Below, one piece after another: positions 1 through 8,666 of a stretch of DNA of 62,572 nucleotides (position 1 is its first letter; the number at the start of each line of letters is the position of its first letter). The translations under genes were made by a program, and so were the position numbers. This DNA is from an uncultured Eubacteriales bacterium (GTDB lineage Bacteria > Bacillota > Clostridia > Oscillospirales > CAG-382), in the NCBI GenBank assembly GCA_900548115.1, contig URJL01000009.1, forward strand, positions 1-62,572, read 5' to 3'. The notes beneath the pieces were generated by a model, which saw only the letters and a program-made list of their open reading frames with translations, did no database searches and had not been told where the DNA came from.

Positions 1-6
1 CTGCCT

Positions 7-40
7 GTCTCGTGGGCTCGGAGATGTGTATAAGAGACAG
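7..40 (+). other. Illumina Nextera read-2 transposon adapter (artefact)
   Basis: Positions 7-21 read GTCTCGTGGGCTCGG and 22-40 read AGATGTGTATAAGAGACAG, the Tn5 mosaic end used in Nextera library preparation. Together they match the standard read-2 adapter. Bases 1-6 are probably also non-genomic. The genomic sequence begins at 41, in the middle of a coding region. This is a contig-end assembly artefact, not a biological transposon. Confidence 0.97.
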
Positions 41-118
41 ATCCTTTACAATCAGGCGATTTTGTCGGGAATCTTCGAATCCGACAAGCTCGGACACGAG
101 ATCACGCTCGACCTTTAA
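41..118 (+). CDS. Gfo/Idh/MocA family oxidoreductase, 3' end only
   Basis: Only the last 25 codons and the TAA stop are present, directly after the adapter. The peptide begins ILYNQAILSGIFES and ends ITLDL. It is nearly the same as the C-terminus of the complete gene that follows (ILYNQAILSGIAES, then EITLDIPTI), so two related dehydrogenases stood in tandem. The family consists of NAD(P)-dependent sugar or inositol dehydrogenases. The substrate cannot be told from this fragment. Confidence 0.85.
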   Translation: MLYNQAILSGIFESDKLGHEITLDL

Positions 119-266
119 TTTTTGTTCGAAATTCACACAAAAAGAATCGCGAAAATCGGCAAAAATTAACAAAATGTTCAACAAAAATCGGGTGTAATAT
201 TGTAACATATAGTTGTGTACTGTTGTTGAAACAGACATCGAGTTTCATTATTTGGAGGTAAAAATA

Positions 267-1445
267 ATGGCAGAAGTAAAGGACAGCATCCTGAATAAAT
301 TCGAATCGAACCAGGAAGTTCAGACGGTCGATGCTTCCAAAAAGGTTCGCGTCGGTATCATCGGTACCGGCTGGATCGCCGAAGCACACATCAGGAGCTA
401 TCAGAACCAGCCCGACGTTGAGGTTGTCGCTCTCGCAGACCTTGTCCCCGGCAAGGCTCAGAAGTTCAAGGAGACCTATCACGTAGACGGTGCGACCTGC
501 TACGAAGGCGAAAACGCTCATCTTAAGATGCTCGACGCCGAAAAGCTCGACGCAGTAAGCGTTTGCACCTACAACAGAACCCACGCCGTTTGTACCATCG
601 ACTCTTTGAAGCACGGTATTCCGGTTCTGCTTGAAAAGCCGATGTGCGTAACGCTTGACGAAGCCGTTGCCATCTGCAAAGCAGAAAAGGAAAGCGGAAA
701 GATCGTTTCGGTCGGCTTCCAGCCCCGTTTCGATGTAAACATGAAGCAAGTCAAGGCTGTTGTTCAGTCCGGCGTGCTCGGTAAGATCTATTACATCCAG
801 ACCGGCGGCGGACGTCGTCACGGTATCCCGACTCCGTTCGGCACTTCCTTCATCGAAGACAAGACCGCAGGTCTCGGCGCTCTCGCCGATATCGGCTGCT
901 ACTCGCTCGATATGGTGCTCAACGCGATCGGCTATCCGAAGCCTCTTACCGTTTCGGGTTACAAGTCCGACTTCTTCGGCAAGGATCCCGAATACTATAA
1001 GAACCCCGATCATCCCGAATATGCAAAGGTATTCGGCGTTGATGACTTTGCAGCCGCATTCGTTCGTCTCGAAGGCGACATCATCCTCGACTTCCGTATT
1101 GCATGGGCAATGCACATCGACACTCCCGGTGATACCATCATCCTCGGTACCAAGGGTGGTCTGCGCATTCCTTCGACCGACTGTTGGAACGGTTCCATCG
1201 GCGGTCCTATGACCATTTACAGCACGGTTGCCGGCAACCAGGTTCAGACGGTTATTCCGCTGGTTCCCGCCGATAAGGTTTCGAACTTCGACAAGAAGAT
1301 CCGTTCCTTCGTTGATGCTGTTAAGTACGGCGGCGCATCCCCCGTTCCGACCAGCCAGATTCTCTACAACCAGGCAATTCTGTCCGGCATCGCAGAGTCT
1401 CACAAGCAGGGCAAGGAAATCACCCTCGATATTCCTACCATCTGA
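267..1445 (+). CDS. Gfo/Idh/MocA family NAD(P)-dependent oxidoreductase
   Basis: A 392-residue cytoplasmic sugar/inositol-type dehydrogenase. The N-terminal Rossmann domain has GTGWIA at residues 33-38. The conserved EKP motif at 123-125 contains the usual catalytic lysine. The second active-site segment reads DIGCYSLD, so the often conserved histidine is replaced. The ATG at 267 was chosen because TTTGGAGG lies just upstream. An in-frame start at 213 has no comparable ribosome binding site. It follows the tail of a paralogue and ends in a good terminator, so the pair probably forms a small carbohydrate-catabolism operon. The substrate is not predictable from sequence alone. Confidence 0.9.
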   Translation: MAEVKDSILNKFESNQEVQTVDASKKVRVGIIGTGWIAEAHIRSYQNQPDVEVVALADLVPGKAQKFKETYHVDGATCYEGENAHLKMLDAEKLDAVSVCTYNRTHAVCTIDSLKHGIPVLLEKPMCVTLDEAVAICKAEKESGKIVSVGFQPRFDVNMKQVKAVVQSGVLGKIYYIQTGGGRRHGIPTPFGTSFIEDKTAGLGALADIGCYSLDMVLNAIGYPKPLTVSGYKSDFFGKDPEYYKNPDHPEYAKVFGVDDFAAAFVRLEGDIILDFRIAWAMHIDTPGDTIILGTKGGLRIPSTDCWNGSIGGPMTIYSTVAGNQVQTVIPLVPADKVSNFDKKIRSFVDAVKYGGASPVPTSQILYNQAILSGIAESHKQGKEITLDIPTI

Positions 1446-1467
1446 GTCGGATAAAACAAGAAAGCAA

Positions 1468-1496
1468 ACGGACACCCATTTGGGTGTCCGTTTTTT
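1468..1496 (+). terminator. Rho-independent terminator after the dehydrogenase
   Basis: An 11-bp inverted repeat, ACGGACACCCA with TGGGTGTCCGT, is followed by a run of six T, 23 bases after the stop codon. Confidence 0.93.
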
Positions 1497-1548
1497 GTGT
1501 GCCGATATTCTGTCATCTATATATCGCATTTCGAAGGACATACATATA

Positions 1549-1580
1549 AGAAAAGGTGGGCTGCATTTATGTTGCAGCCC
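1549..1580 (-). terminator. Terminator of the nadE operon
   Basis: The inverted repeat GGGCTGCA / TGCAGCCC spans 1558-1580. On the minus strand it is followed by a short U-rich stretch (1551-1554). It sits 8 bases past the nadE stop codon. Confidence 0.75.
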
Positions 1581-1587
1581 GCCTGAC

Positions 1588-3537
1588 TTATTCAATTTCC
1601 AAATTTTCCGCCTGCTTGACCCACAAAGCCGAAGAGGCATCGCTCGGCATGCGCCAGTCGCCGCGGGGTGACAGACAAATGCTTCCGATCTTAACTCCGT
1701 CGGGCAGACAGCTGCGTTTGAACTGCTGTGTGAAAAAGCGCCGATAGAACGTGACAAGCCATTTTTTGACGGTCGCTTTATCAAAATCCTGAGCAAAAGC
1801 CTTACAAGCGAGTACAAAAACCTTTTCGGGCGTGAAGCCGTAACGCACGGTATAATAAAGGAAAAAGTCATGCAGCGCATACGGGCCGACAATTTCTTCG
1901 GTCTGCTGAGCGATCTGTCCCTTTTCGTCGGGCGGCAGAAGCTCGGGGCTGATGGGTGTATCCAAAATATCACGGAGCACATCGGAACTTGCACGGAACA
2001 GGTCGTATTCCATGATACTGTCAATCATCCAGCGCACCAGAGTTTTCGGAATGCCGCAGTTTACGCCGTACATGCTCATGTGGTCGGCATTATAGGTACA
2101 CCAACCGAGTGCAAGCTCGCTGAGGTCGCCCGTTCCCGCAACAAAACCGCCTATCTTTCCCGCATAATCCATCAGCACCTGCGTGCGCTCACGCGCCTGC
2201 GAATTTTCAAACGTCAGATCAGGCGTTTTTCCGTCGTGTCCGATGTCGGAGAAGTGCTGACGCACGGCGTCGCGTATCGGTATCTCCAAAACCGTAATGC
2301 CGAGGCTTTCCATCAGCAAAAGCGAATTACGGTAAGTGCGGTCGGTCGTTCCGAAGCACGGCATGGTAATTCCTACCACGTCGGTGAGCGGACGTCCCGC
2401 GCGCCGTGCCGCCTCGGCACAAACAAGAAGCGCAAGCGTCGAATCGAGTCCCCCCGATACGCCGACAACGGGACGAGATCGCGTTATATCCATTCGTTTT
2501 TTCAGTCCCATAACCTGCATTTCAAAGATCTCGGTGCAGCGCTCGGCACGGTCGCGCTTCGCATTGGGCACAAAGGGCAGTTTATCGACGGGATAACACG
2601 AGAGGTCGTTTTCGGGAAGAATACACGGCACCGCAACGGTACGAAATGCTTTTTGATTCTCGGCGGAGCTTTGTGCAAAAGTCTTGATTTTCAAACGGTC
2701 AACTCGGATTTTTCCGAGATCGATATCCGAGAATAAGACATAATCGCCGTCAACGGTGTTTTCGTTTTCACAAAGCACTCGTCCGTTTTCGCAGATAAGA
2801 CTGTGTCCCGAAAAAATGAGATCGGTCGTGGATTCGGTACAGCCCGACGAAACATAGACATAAGCCGAAAGCTGTGCGCCCGATTGTGCCGAAACAAGTG
2901 AGCGGCGATAGCGGCGTTTTGAGATCGTTTCGTTGCTTGCCGAAAGATTTAAAATGACCTCCGCGCCCGCAAGGGCAAGATAGCTGCTCGGCGGAACGGT
3001 CGCCCAAAGGTCCTCGCAAATCTCCGCACCGAAGAGAAAAGCACCCGTATCAAAAATAAGATCCGTGCCGATCGGAATCGCTTTTCCGTCGTTTTTCATA
3101 CCGAGAGCCGAAGGTAATAGCTCGGTTTTATTCAGCTCTTTACCCGAAGAAAACCAGCGCTGTTCGTAAAACTCGTTATAATTCGGAATATATGTTTTGG
3201 GCACGATTCCGCAAAGGCTTCCGCGGTGCAGAATTGCGGCGACGTTAAAAAGTTTCCCGCCAACCGAAAGCGGAAGACCCACGGCAAGCATCGCTTCGGT
3301 CTCGCGGCTGAACTCGCAAAGAGTGCGCAGTCCTTCAAGCGCCGCATCCAGCAAAGTTTTTTGAAAGAATAGGTCTCCGCACGTATAACCTGTCAGCGAA
3401 AGCTCGGGAAATACGATGATCTGCGGACGCTTTTTCGCCGCTTCCCGCGCCATTTCTACAATATTTTTCACATTCTCGGTGACATTTCCGACCGAGACGG
3501 CAGGCACCGCCGCCGCAACGCGAATAAAATCAAGCAT
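1588..3537 (-). CDS. nadE: Glutamine-hydrolysing NAD(+) synthetase
   Basis: A 649-residue two-domain enzyme that makes NAD from deamido-NAD, ATP and glutamine, the last step of NAD synthesis. Residues 1 to about 290 form a nitrilase-like glutaminase with the Glu-Lys-Cys triad visible in FPELSLTG, PKTYIPNYNEF and GAEICEDLW (Cys near 173). The C-terminal synthetase carries the ATP pyrophosphatase loop VVGVSGGLDST near residue 360. The start at 3537 is preceded by AGAGGAAG and overlaps the end of the upstream glycosidase by 8 bases. The frame is open to 3750, but that extension lies inside the upstream gene. It is the last gene of its operon. Confidence 0.94.
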   Translation of the reverse strand: MLDFIRVAAAVPAVSVGNVTENVKNIVEMAREAAKKRPQIIVFPELSLTGYTCGDLFFQKTLLDAALEGLRTLCEFSRETEAMLAVGLPLSVGGKLFNVAAILHRGSLCGIVPKTYIPNYNEFYEQRWFSSGKELNKTELLPSALGMKNDGKAIPIGTDLIFDTGAFLFGAEICEDLWATVPPSSYLALAGAEVILNLSASNETISKRRYRRSLVSAQSGAQLSAYVYVSSGCTESTTDLIFSGHSLICENGRVLCENENTVDGDYVLFSDIDLGKIRVDRLKIKTFAQSSAENQKAFRTVAVPCILPENDLSCYPVDKLPFVPNAKRDRAERCTEIFEMQVMGLKKRMDITRSRPVVGVSGGLDSTLALLVCAEAARRAGRPLTDVVGITMPCFGTTDRTYRNSLLLMESLGITVLEIPIRDAVRQHFSDIGHDGKTPDLTFENSQARERTQVLMDYAGKIGGFVAGTGDLSELALGWCTYNADHMSMYGVNCGIPKTLVRWMIDSIMEYDLFRASSDVLRDILDTPISPELLPPDEKGQIAQQTEEIVGPYALHDFFLYYTVRYGFTPEKVFVLACKAFAQDFDKATVKKWLVTFYRRFFTQQFKRSCLPDGVKIGSICLSPRGDWRMPSDASSALWVKQAENLEIE

Positions 3538-5536
3538 GGTCGCTTCCTCTTTCTCTTTCGTGTTCATTATTCTTTTCCGATAAGCTTGCGTCAAAATCAA
3601 TTTGTACCGTTCGACTCTTACTGTCCCAACGAACCTCCGCGCCGAAGGATTCCGCAACTGCCCGCACCGGAACCAAAGTACGATTGTTACGGACAGTCGG
3701 TGCAACCTCCAACACAAATTTTTCACCGTCACGTTCCATCTCTTTTTCATCCACAGTCATACACACCGTGCGATCGCCCAATGTTGAGACAACGGTGCGT
3801 GTTTGCGGATCCCATGAAACCTCGGCGCCCATTGCCGTGAAAATCAGGCGGAGCGGAACCAAGGTTCTTCCTTCCGAAACAACGGGAGGAACATCTCCTT
3901 CGATCAACCGTCCGTTATAAACGATCGAGACCTCGTCGGTTGCGGTCACCGTCACCGTATTCTGCAAGAGCAAGAGTCCGTCCGAGGAAAGAACGCTCGC
4001 CGTAATATCATGTCTGCCTGACGATAATCCCAGCGTTACACGAAAAGGTGGCTTATCCGAAAGCGCTGTCCAAACTCCGTCGACACGATATTCAACCTTA
4101 TATTGCTGTGTATCATATAAATGCACATAGGTACCGAGCGTAAGGCGCGCCGGCACCTCCTCGTCGACAAGTTCGGTATAGGAGTTTCCGATCGATAAAG
4201 GGTTATCATGGATATAAAGGTTTTGCCGCGTTACTTCATAATACGTTTGTTGCAAGGCTTCGGAGGTATAAAGCGAATAATCGTTTGTCTCGGACATAAC
4301 ACGCGTATTAAAATAGGATATCAGCTTAATTTGCGGATAAACCATCGGAAGATATCCGTAATATTCTCTCATTTTGTATACCGCCCACTCGGTGCTGTCT
4401 CCCAAAATGCTGTTATCGTGCGCCACACCGCATTCGGAGAGCATAATGGGCTTGCGGTCACCGTATGTTTCGACGATTTTTTTCACCATCAACACAGGAT
4501 CGGCGGCACGACCCTCGCGAAACAATATCTCATCCTGTCGGTCATCTTTTTCGTATTTTTTATCCAAGAAAAACGGTGTCGCATATAAAGAAATTCCGAC
4601 CCAATCCACCGCATGGTCTCCGGGATAATAATCATCGGCATTGATATTCCATGAGGCGACATGATTGATTGACCAAACCAATGCCGCCTCGGGAATCATC
4701 CTGCGAACCTTCTCTGCAACCGTAAGATAGGCGGAAATATATGCGCTCGGACTCACCGGATTTTCCCAAACATCCGGCTCCGCACCGATTCGAATATACA
4801 GTATCGGTATTTTTTTTGCATATGGAGAGAGTTCGTCAAGCGTATTGTCGACAAGCTCGAAAAAAGTATTCATCTTTCCCGAATCGGTCCAAATATCATT
4901 TTGAGGAAAATTCAGCGCGACCTCGACTGCCAGTCCGTCTTTTGCCGCATTTTCCAAAATGTTTCTGTTCAGCGCGCTGAGCATATTTTTCTCTTCACCG
5001 AGAAGAGACTCAAACACATCAATATACAGCATCGCCATTGAATCATCAATCGGGTTTCGATCGGCAACCTGTCCGAACAAAACGCCGCTTTTCGGCTCGC
5101 CTTTTGCACCGTAAACTACTCGATTTTCGGCAATTTCACGGTACATACAAACTTTCGGAGTATAACTTTCAATCTTAGCACGGGCAATTCGCACGCCGTC
5201 ATCCCAACCAAGCATTTCTCCGTATGGTAAATATTTTTCATAATACAGAGCCGCAGAGATAAAATCGCATTTCCGTTCGTATGCCAGCGCAATATCCTTA
5301 TATCGCGTTCCGAGCACGGCAACGGTATCCTCATTTTTGACAGAGTTTTCCAACAAATCACAAATACTTTTTCCGCTTTCGATTATACCATCGTCATCGC
5401 CCGCCTCGCTTGCCTTAACAAATTCGTCAGAAAGTTTCCAAAAGGCATTCGGGAAGCTTTTTCCGTCGGAACATACAGGGTAAATGAGAGAGGATAACAG
5501 GACGATTGTGAGAAGAAGAATACTTGTTCTTTTCAT
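3530..5536 (-). CDS. Secreted GH26-like glycosidase with copper-amine-oxidase N-type repeats
   Basis: A 668-residue protein. Residues 1-23 look like a signal peptide ending near YPVCS. The middle resembles a TIM-barrel glycosidase of the GH26/clan GH-A kind: IRIGAEPDVW near residue 250 and MLSECGV near 365 are candidate acid/base and nucleophile glutamates, and HAVDWVGISLY is typical of mannanase-like GH26 proteins. Residues about 535-655 hold two copies of the Cu_amine_oxidN1 stalk domain, common in wall proteins of Clostridia (GRTLVPLRLIF, then NRTLVPVRAVAESFGAEV). The polysaccharide substrate is unknown. It sits oddly between metA and nadE, 34 bases after metA and overlapping nadE. Confidence 0.75.
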   Translation of the reverse strand: MKRTSILLLTIVLLSSLIYPVCSDGKSFPNAFWKLSDEFVKASEAGDDDGIIESGKSICDLLENSVKNEDTVAVLGTRYKDIALAYERKCDFISAALYYEKYLPYGEMLGWDDGVRIARAKIESYTPKVCMYREIAENRVVYGAKGEPKSGVLFGQVADRNPIDDSMAMLYIDVFESLLGEEKNMLSALNRNILENAAKDGLAVEVALNFPQNDIWTDSGKMNTFFELVDNTLDELSPYAKKIPILYIRIGAEPDVWENPVSPSAYISAYLTVAEKVRRMIPEAALVWSINHVASWNINADDYYPGDHAVDWVGISLYATPFFLDKKYEKDDRQDEILFREGRAADPVLMVKKIVETYGDRKPIMLSECGVAHDNSILGDSTEWAVYKMREYYGYLPMVYPQIKLISYFNTRVMSETNDYSLYTSEALQQTYYEVTRQNLYIHDNPLSIGNSYTELVDEEVPARLTLGTYVHLYDTQQYKVEYRVDGVWTALSDKPPFRVTLGLSSGRHDITASVLSSDGLLLLQNTVTVTATDEVSIVYNGRLIEGDVPPVVSEGRTLVPLRLIFTAMGAEVSWDPQTRTVVSTLGDRTVCMTVDEKEMERDGEKFVLEVAPTVRNNRTLVPVRAVAESFGAEVRWDSKSRTVQIDFDASLSEKNNEHERERGSDHA

Positions 5537-5570
5537 TTTATTGCCCCTTTCCGAATAATTCGAAATAATC

Positions 5571-6506
5571 TTATCCGTTCAGATTTTCTCCGTTGATCGC
5601 ATTGATATCATAAGGCGTCGCCTGATATACAAAATAATTCAACCAGTTGGAATACAAGAGATTGGCGTGACTTCTCCACAAATTGGGTGGATTTTGGGTT
5701 TGGTCGTCGTCGGGAAAATAACAATACGGTAACGCTGTCGGAAGTCCTTGCAATCTATCGCGAAGATATTCTTTTTTCAGCGTATCGGCGTCATATTCCG
5801 AATGTCCCATAATAAAGATCTGTTTTCCCTTCGCGGTAGAAACGGCATAAACACCCGCCGCGTCGGAGGATGCCAGAATACGAAGCTTCGGACATGCTTC
5901 AATGTCCTTTCGCAGCACGGTCGTATAGCGTGAATGCGGAACGAAAAATTCATCATCCACGCCGCGGAACAAGATCGAGCGCTTATAGTCGATATGATGA
6001 CGGTAAACGCCGAAAAGCTTTTGCGAAAGCTCATGCTTTTGAATTCCGAAATGGTAATAAAGTCCCGCCTGTGCGCCCCAGCAAATGTGGAAGGTGCTGG
6101 TAACATGCGTCTTGCTCCATTCCATGATCGAGCAAAGCTCGTTCCAATAATTGACCTCTTCGAAGTCAAGGCGCTCGACCGGAGCACCCGTTATAATCAT
6201 GCCATCATAACGGCGGTCGCAAACCTCATCAAAGGTTTTATAAAACGCCAGCATATGTTCTTTTGCCGTATGTTTTGCCTTATGCGTCGCCGTTTGCAAA
6301 AAATCAAGCTCGACCTGGAGCGGCGTATTGCCGAGAATGCGTGCAAGCTGCGTTTCGGTCGTGATCTTTTCGGGCATGAGATTCAAAATCAAAATATGAA
6401 GCGGACGGATATCCTGCGTTATGGCGCGCCGCTCGGTGATAACGAAAATGTTTTCCTCGTTAAGTGTCTTAGTTGCAGGAAGATCGTTCGGAATTTTAAT
6501 CGGCAT
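5571..6506 (-). CDS. metA: Homoserine O-acetyltransferase (MetA family)
   Basis: A 311-residue protein that acylates homoserine in methionine biosynthesis. The catalytic cysteine is Cys142 in HICWGAQAG. Residue 111 is Glu (GAPVERLDF). In this family Glu111 is associated with acetyl-CoA and Gly111 with succinyl-CoA, so an acetyltransferase is predicted although the family is usually labelled succinyltransferase. The start at 6506 was taken because homologues begin MPIKIP. The frame continues upstream into metY. The gene overlaps the 3' end of metY by 11 bases. Because metY uses O-acetylhomoserine, the two are translationally coupled consecutive pathway steps. Confidence 0.92.
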   Translation of the reverse strand: MPIKIPNDLPATKTLNEENIFVITERRAITQDIRPLHILILNLMPEKITTETQLARILGNTPLQVELDFLQTATHKAKHTAKEHMLAFYKTFDEVCDRRYDGMIITGAPVERLDFEEVNYWNELCSIMEWSKTHVTSTFHICWGAQAGLYYHFGIQKHELSQKLFGVYRHHIDYKRSILFRGVDDEFFVPHSRYTTVLRKDIEACPKLRILASSDAAGVYAVSTAKGKQIFIMGHSEYDADTLKKEYLRDRLQGLPTALPYCYFPDDDQTQNPPNLWRSHANLLYSNWLNYFVYQATPYDINAINGENLNG

Positions 6507-7797
6507 TAATTTTTCCTCTCTCAGCAAAAACGGCATTCAGGGCATTGCGGATATCATCCAGAATGTCCTCAATGTCTTCGATTCCGACCGACATACGGAT
6601 CATATCGGGTCGAATGCCCGCGTCCTTCAACTGTTCATCACTCAGCTGACGGTGGGTCGTGCTTGCGGGGTGCAAAACGCTTGTGCGCGCGTCGGCGACG
6701 TGTACTACAATTGCAGCCAGTTTGAGCGAATCCATAAAACGCATTGCAGCGTCCCGCCCGCCGACAACTCCGAAAGAAATTACACCGCAGCAGCCGTTCG
6801 GAAGGTACTTTTCACAAAGCGTATGATCCTTGTCGCCTTCAAGCGCGGGATAGCGTACCCACGAAATGCGCGGATCGTTTTGCAAGAACTTTGCAACGGA
6901 AAGGGCATTTTGGCTGTGACGTTCCATACGCAAATGCAGAGTCTCCAAGCCCATATTCAAAAGAAACGCTCCCATTGCGTTCGGCATAGCGCCGAAATCG
7001 CGCATGAGCTGTACACGGGCTTTGGTAATGTACGCCGCATTTCCGAAACGTTCGGTATAAACTACACCGTGATACGATTCGTCGGGCTCGCAAAGCTCGG
7101 GGAATTTTCCGTTATTCCAATCGAATTTTCCGCTTTCGGTGATTGAGCCGCCGACAACCGACGCATGACCGTCCATGTATTTTGTCGTGGAATGAACCAC
7201 AATATCCGCGCCGAATTCGATCGGATTGCAAAGAACGGGAGTTGCGAAGGTGTTGTCCACAACAAGCGGGATTCCGTGAGCATGGGCAAGCGCCGCATAT
7301 TTTTCGATATCCAGAACATCCAGCGCCGGGTTAGCGATCGTTTCGCCGAAAACAAGACGGGTATTTTCGTCAAAAAGTGCTTCAATCTCACTTTCGGTCA
7401 TGTCGGGCGTCAAAAAGCGTACTTCAATTCCGAGTCGCTTCAAAGTCACGGCAAACAAATTCAACGTTCCGCCGTAAATGGAGGAAAGGCTGACAAAATT
7501 TTGTCCCGCCGACGTGATATTGAGAATAGCAAGCAGATTTGCCGCCTGACCCGAAGAAGTACAGAGAGTCGCGCTTCCGCCCTCCAGTTCGGTAATCTTT
7601 TCTTCGACTGCCTCGACCGTGGGGTTGGAAATACGAGAATACATATGCCCCGCCGCCTCCAAATCAAAGAGCTTTCCCAAATGCTCCGACGAATCGTAGC
7701 GGTAGGTCGTGCTCTGATAGATCGGAAGAATACGCGGTTCTCCGTTTTTGGGTGTATAGCCTGCCTGCACACATTTTGTACCTTTTTTATAGCTCAT
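6496..7797 (-). CDS. metY: O-acetylhomoserine sulfhydrylase
   Basis: A 433-residue PLP enzyme of the Cys/Met metabolism family. It converts O-acetylhomoserine plus sulfide to homocysteine. The PLP lysine lies in HSTTKYMDGHASVVGG near residue 206. The cofactor-binding SSGQAAN and the C-terminal SVGIEDIEDILDDI are typical of the family. The ATG at 7797 is preceded by AAGGAGATC; the longer frame to 7821 has no better site. It follows rnhA by 27 bases and overlaps metA. No SAM riboswitch or T-box is seen upstream, so regulation is not evident. Confidence 0.93.
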   Translation of the reverse strand: MSYKKGTKCVQAGYTPKNGEPRILPIYQSTTYRYDSSEHLGKLFDLEAAGHMYSRISNPTVEAVEEKITELEGGSATLCTSSGQAANLLAILNITSAGQNFVSLSSIYGGTLNLFAVTLKRLGIEVRFLTPDMTESEIEALFDENTRLVFGETIANPALDVLDIEKYAALAHAHGIPLVVDNTFATPVLCNPIEFGADIVVHSTTKYMDGHASVVGGSITESGKFDWNNGKFPELCEPDESYHGVVYTERFGNAAYITKARVQLMRDFGAMPNAMGAFLLNMGLETLHLRMERHSQNALSVAKFLQNDPRISWVRYPALEGDKDHTLCEKYLPNGCCGVISFGVVGGRDAAMRFMDSLKLAAIVVHVADARTSVLHPASTTHRQLSDEQLKDAGIRPDMIRMSVGIEDIEDILDDIRNALNAVFAERGKINAD

Positions 7798-7824
7798 AAT
7801 CCTTGATCTCCTTTTGCTCAAATC

Positions 7825-8262
7825 TCAACGTAAAGAATCGGCAAATTCGGTTGCCATCGCATCACAGCGCTCGTTTTCGGGATGTCCGTCGTGACCTTTG
7901 ATCCAGTGGTAATGCATTTCGTGCTTTTCGCACAAAGAAAGCAGTTCTCCCCACAGCTCCGGGTTCAAAGCGGGACTTTTATCGGACTTTTTCCATCCGT
8001 TTTTACGCCAGTTTACCGCCCAGCCCTTGGAAAGACCGTCGATCACATACTTGGAATCGCTGTACAGATCGACTATACATGGCTCTTTTAGTATTTTCAG
8101 TGCCTCGATGACTGCCGTCAATTCCATACGGTTGTTGGTCGTGTTTTTTTCTCCGCCCGAGAGAGTGCGTTCGATCGTTTTATAACGGACGATCGAGCCC
8201 CATCCCCCGGGGCCGGGATTTCCGCGGCAAGCGCCGTCGGTGTATATATTGACTTGTTTCAT
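7825..8262 (-). CDS. rnhA: Ribonuclease HI
   Basis: A 145-residue enzyme that degrades RNA in RNA-DNA hybrids. The catalytic set is complete: Asp9 (YTDGAC), Glu47 (NNRMEL), Asp69 (YSDSKY), His124 and Asp134 (ENERCDAMA). The length is typical for bacterial RNase HI. Its ATG overlaps the stop codon of the upstream lipoprotein gene in an ATGA arrangement, so the two are translationally coupled. Confidence 0.96.
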   Translation of the reverse strand: MKQVNIYTDGACRGNPGPGGWGSIVRYKTIERTLSGGEKNTTNNRMELTAVIEALKILKEPCIVDLYSDSKYVIDGLSKGWAVNWRKNGWKKSDKSPALNPELWGELLSLCEKHEMHYHWIKGHDGHPENERCDAMATEFADSLR

Positions 8263-8615
8263 TCCGCATCCGCATCCGCATCCGTTTCTGTTTCGTTAAA
8301 AAGCTCTTCGCGCTCGGGCAGTTTTCGGTATTCGACCTCGCCCATTCGGAAGCCGTCTTCGGTCTTTTCGAACGGAAGCGTAACGGATTCTTCTACTCCG
8401 TCGATGTGTGTAATAATCTTATTGCCCTTGACCTCATAACGCGAAACGCTCTCGGTTTCGTCGTTTACATAAATCTTTCCGTCGGCAGTAAAGGTATAAA
8501 CACTGTCCATGCCGTCGATCGTGTAACTGCCCGTTATATCCGTACTTTTTTGACACGAAGTCAAAAAAAGCGCGGCGGTCAAAAGCAGGGCTGTAATTTT
8601 CATTTTTATTTTCAT
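8259..8615 (-). CDS. Small lipoprotein of unknown function
   Basis: A 118-residue protein. A basic, hydrophobic leader (MKIKMKITALLL) ends in the lipobox LTSC, so the mature lipoprotein would start with the cysteine near residue 22. The rest looks like a small beta-rich domain (ITGSYTIDGMDSVYTFTADG), similar in style to lipocalin-like DUF5640-type lipoproteins. The tail is acidic (ETETDADADAE). The ATG at 8615 has GGGAGA upstream and was preferred to the longer frame. First gene of the operon running to nadE. No function can be assigned. Confidence 0.8.
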   Translation of the reverse strand: MKIKMKITALLLTAALFLTSCQKSTDITGSYTIDGMDSVYTFTADGKIYVNDETESVSRYEVKGNKIITHIDGVEESVTLPFEKTEDGFRMGEVEYRKLPEREELFNETETDADADAE

Positions 8616-8666
8616 CTTACTGTTCTCCCAAAAGCGATTTGTCGTTAAAAACAATGCCGGAAAGCG

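Noticed and set aside
7..40. Transposon end / mobile element
   Set aside because: The Tn5 mosaic end here is part of a library adapter, at a contig end, not a genomic insertion.
102..2024. A 640-codon minus-strand frame over the dehydrogenase and the end of nadE
   Set aside because: It overlaps two well-supported genes in the wrong frame and crosses both of their terminators.
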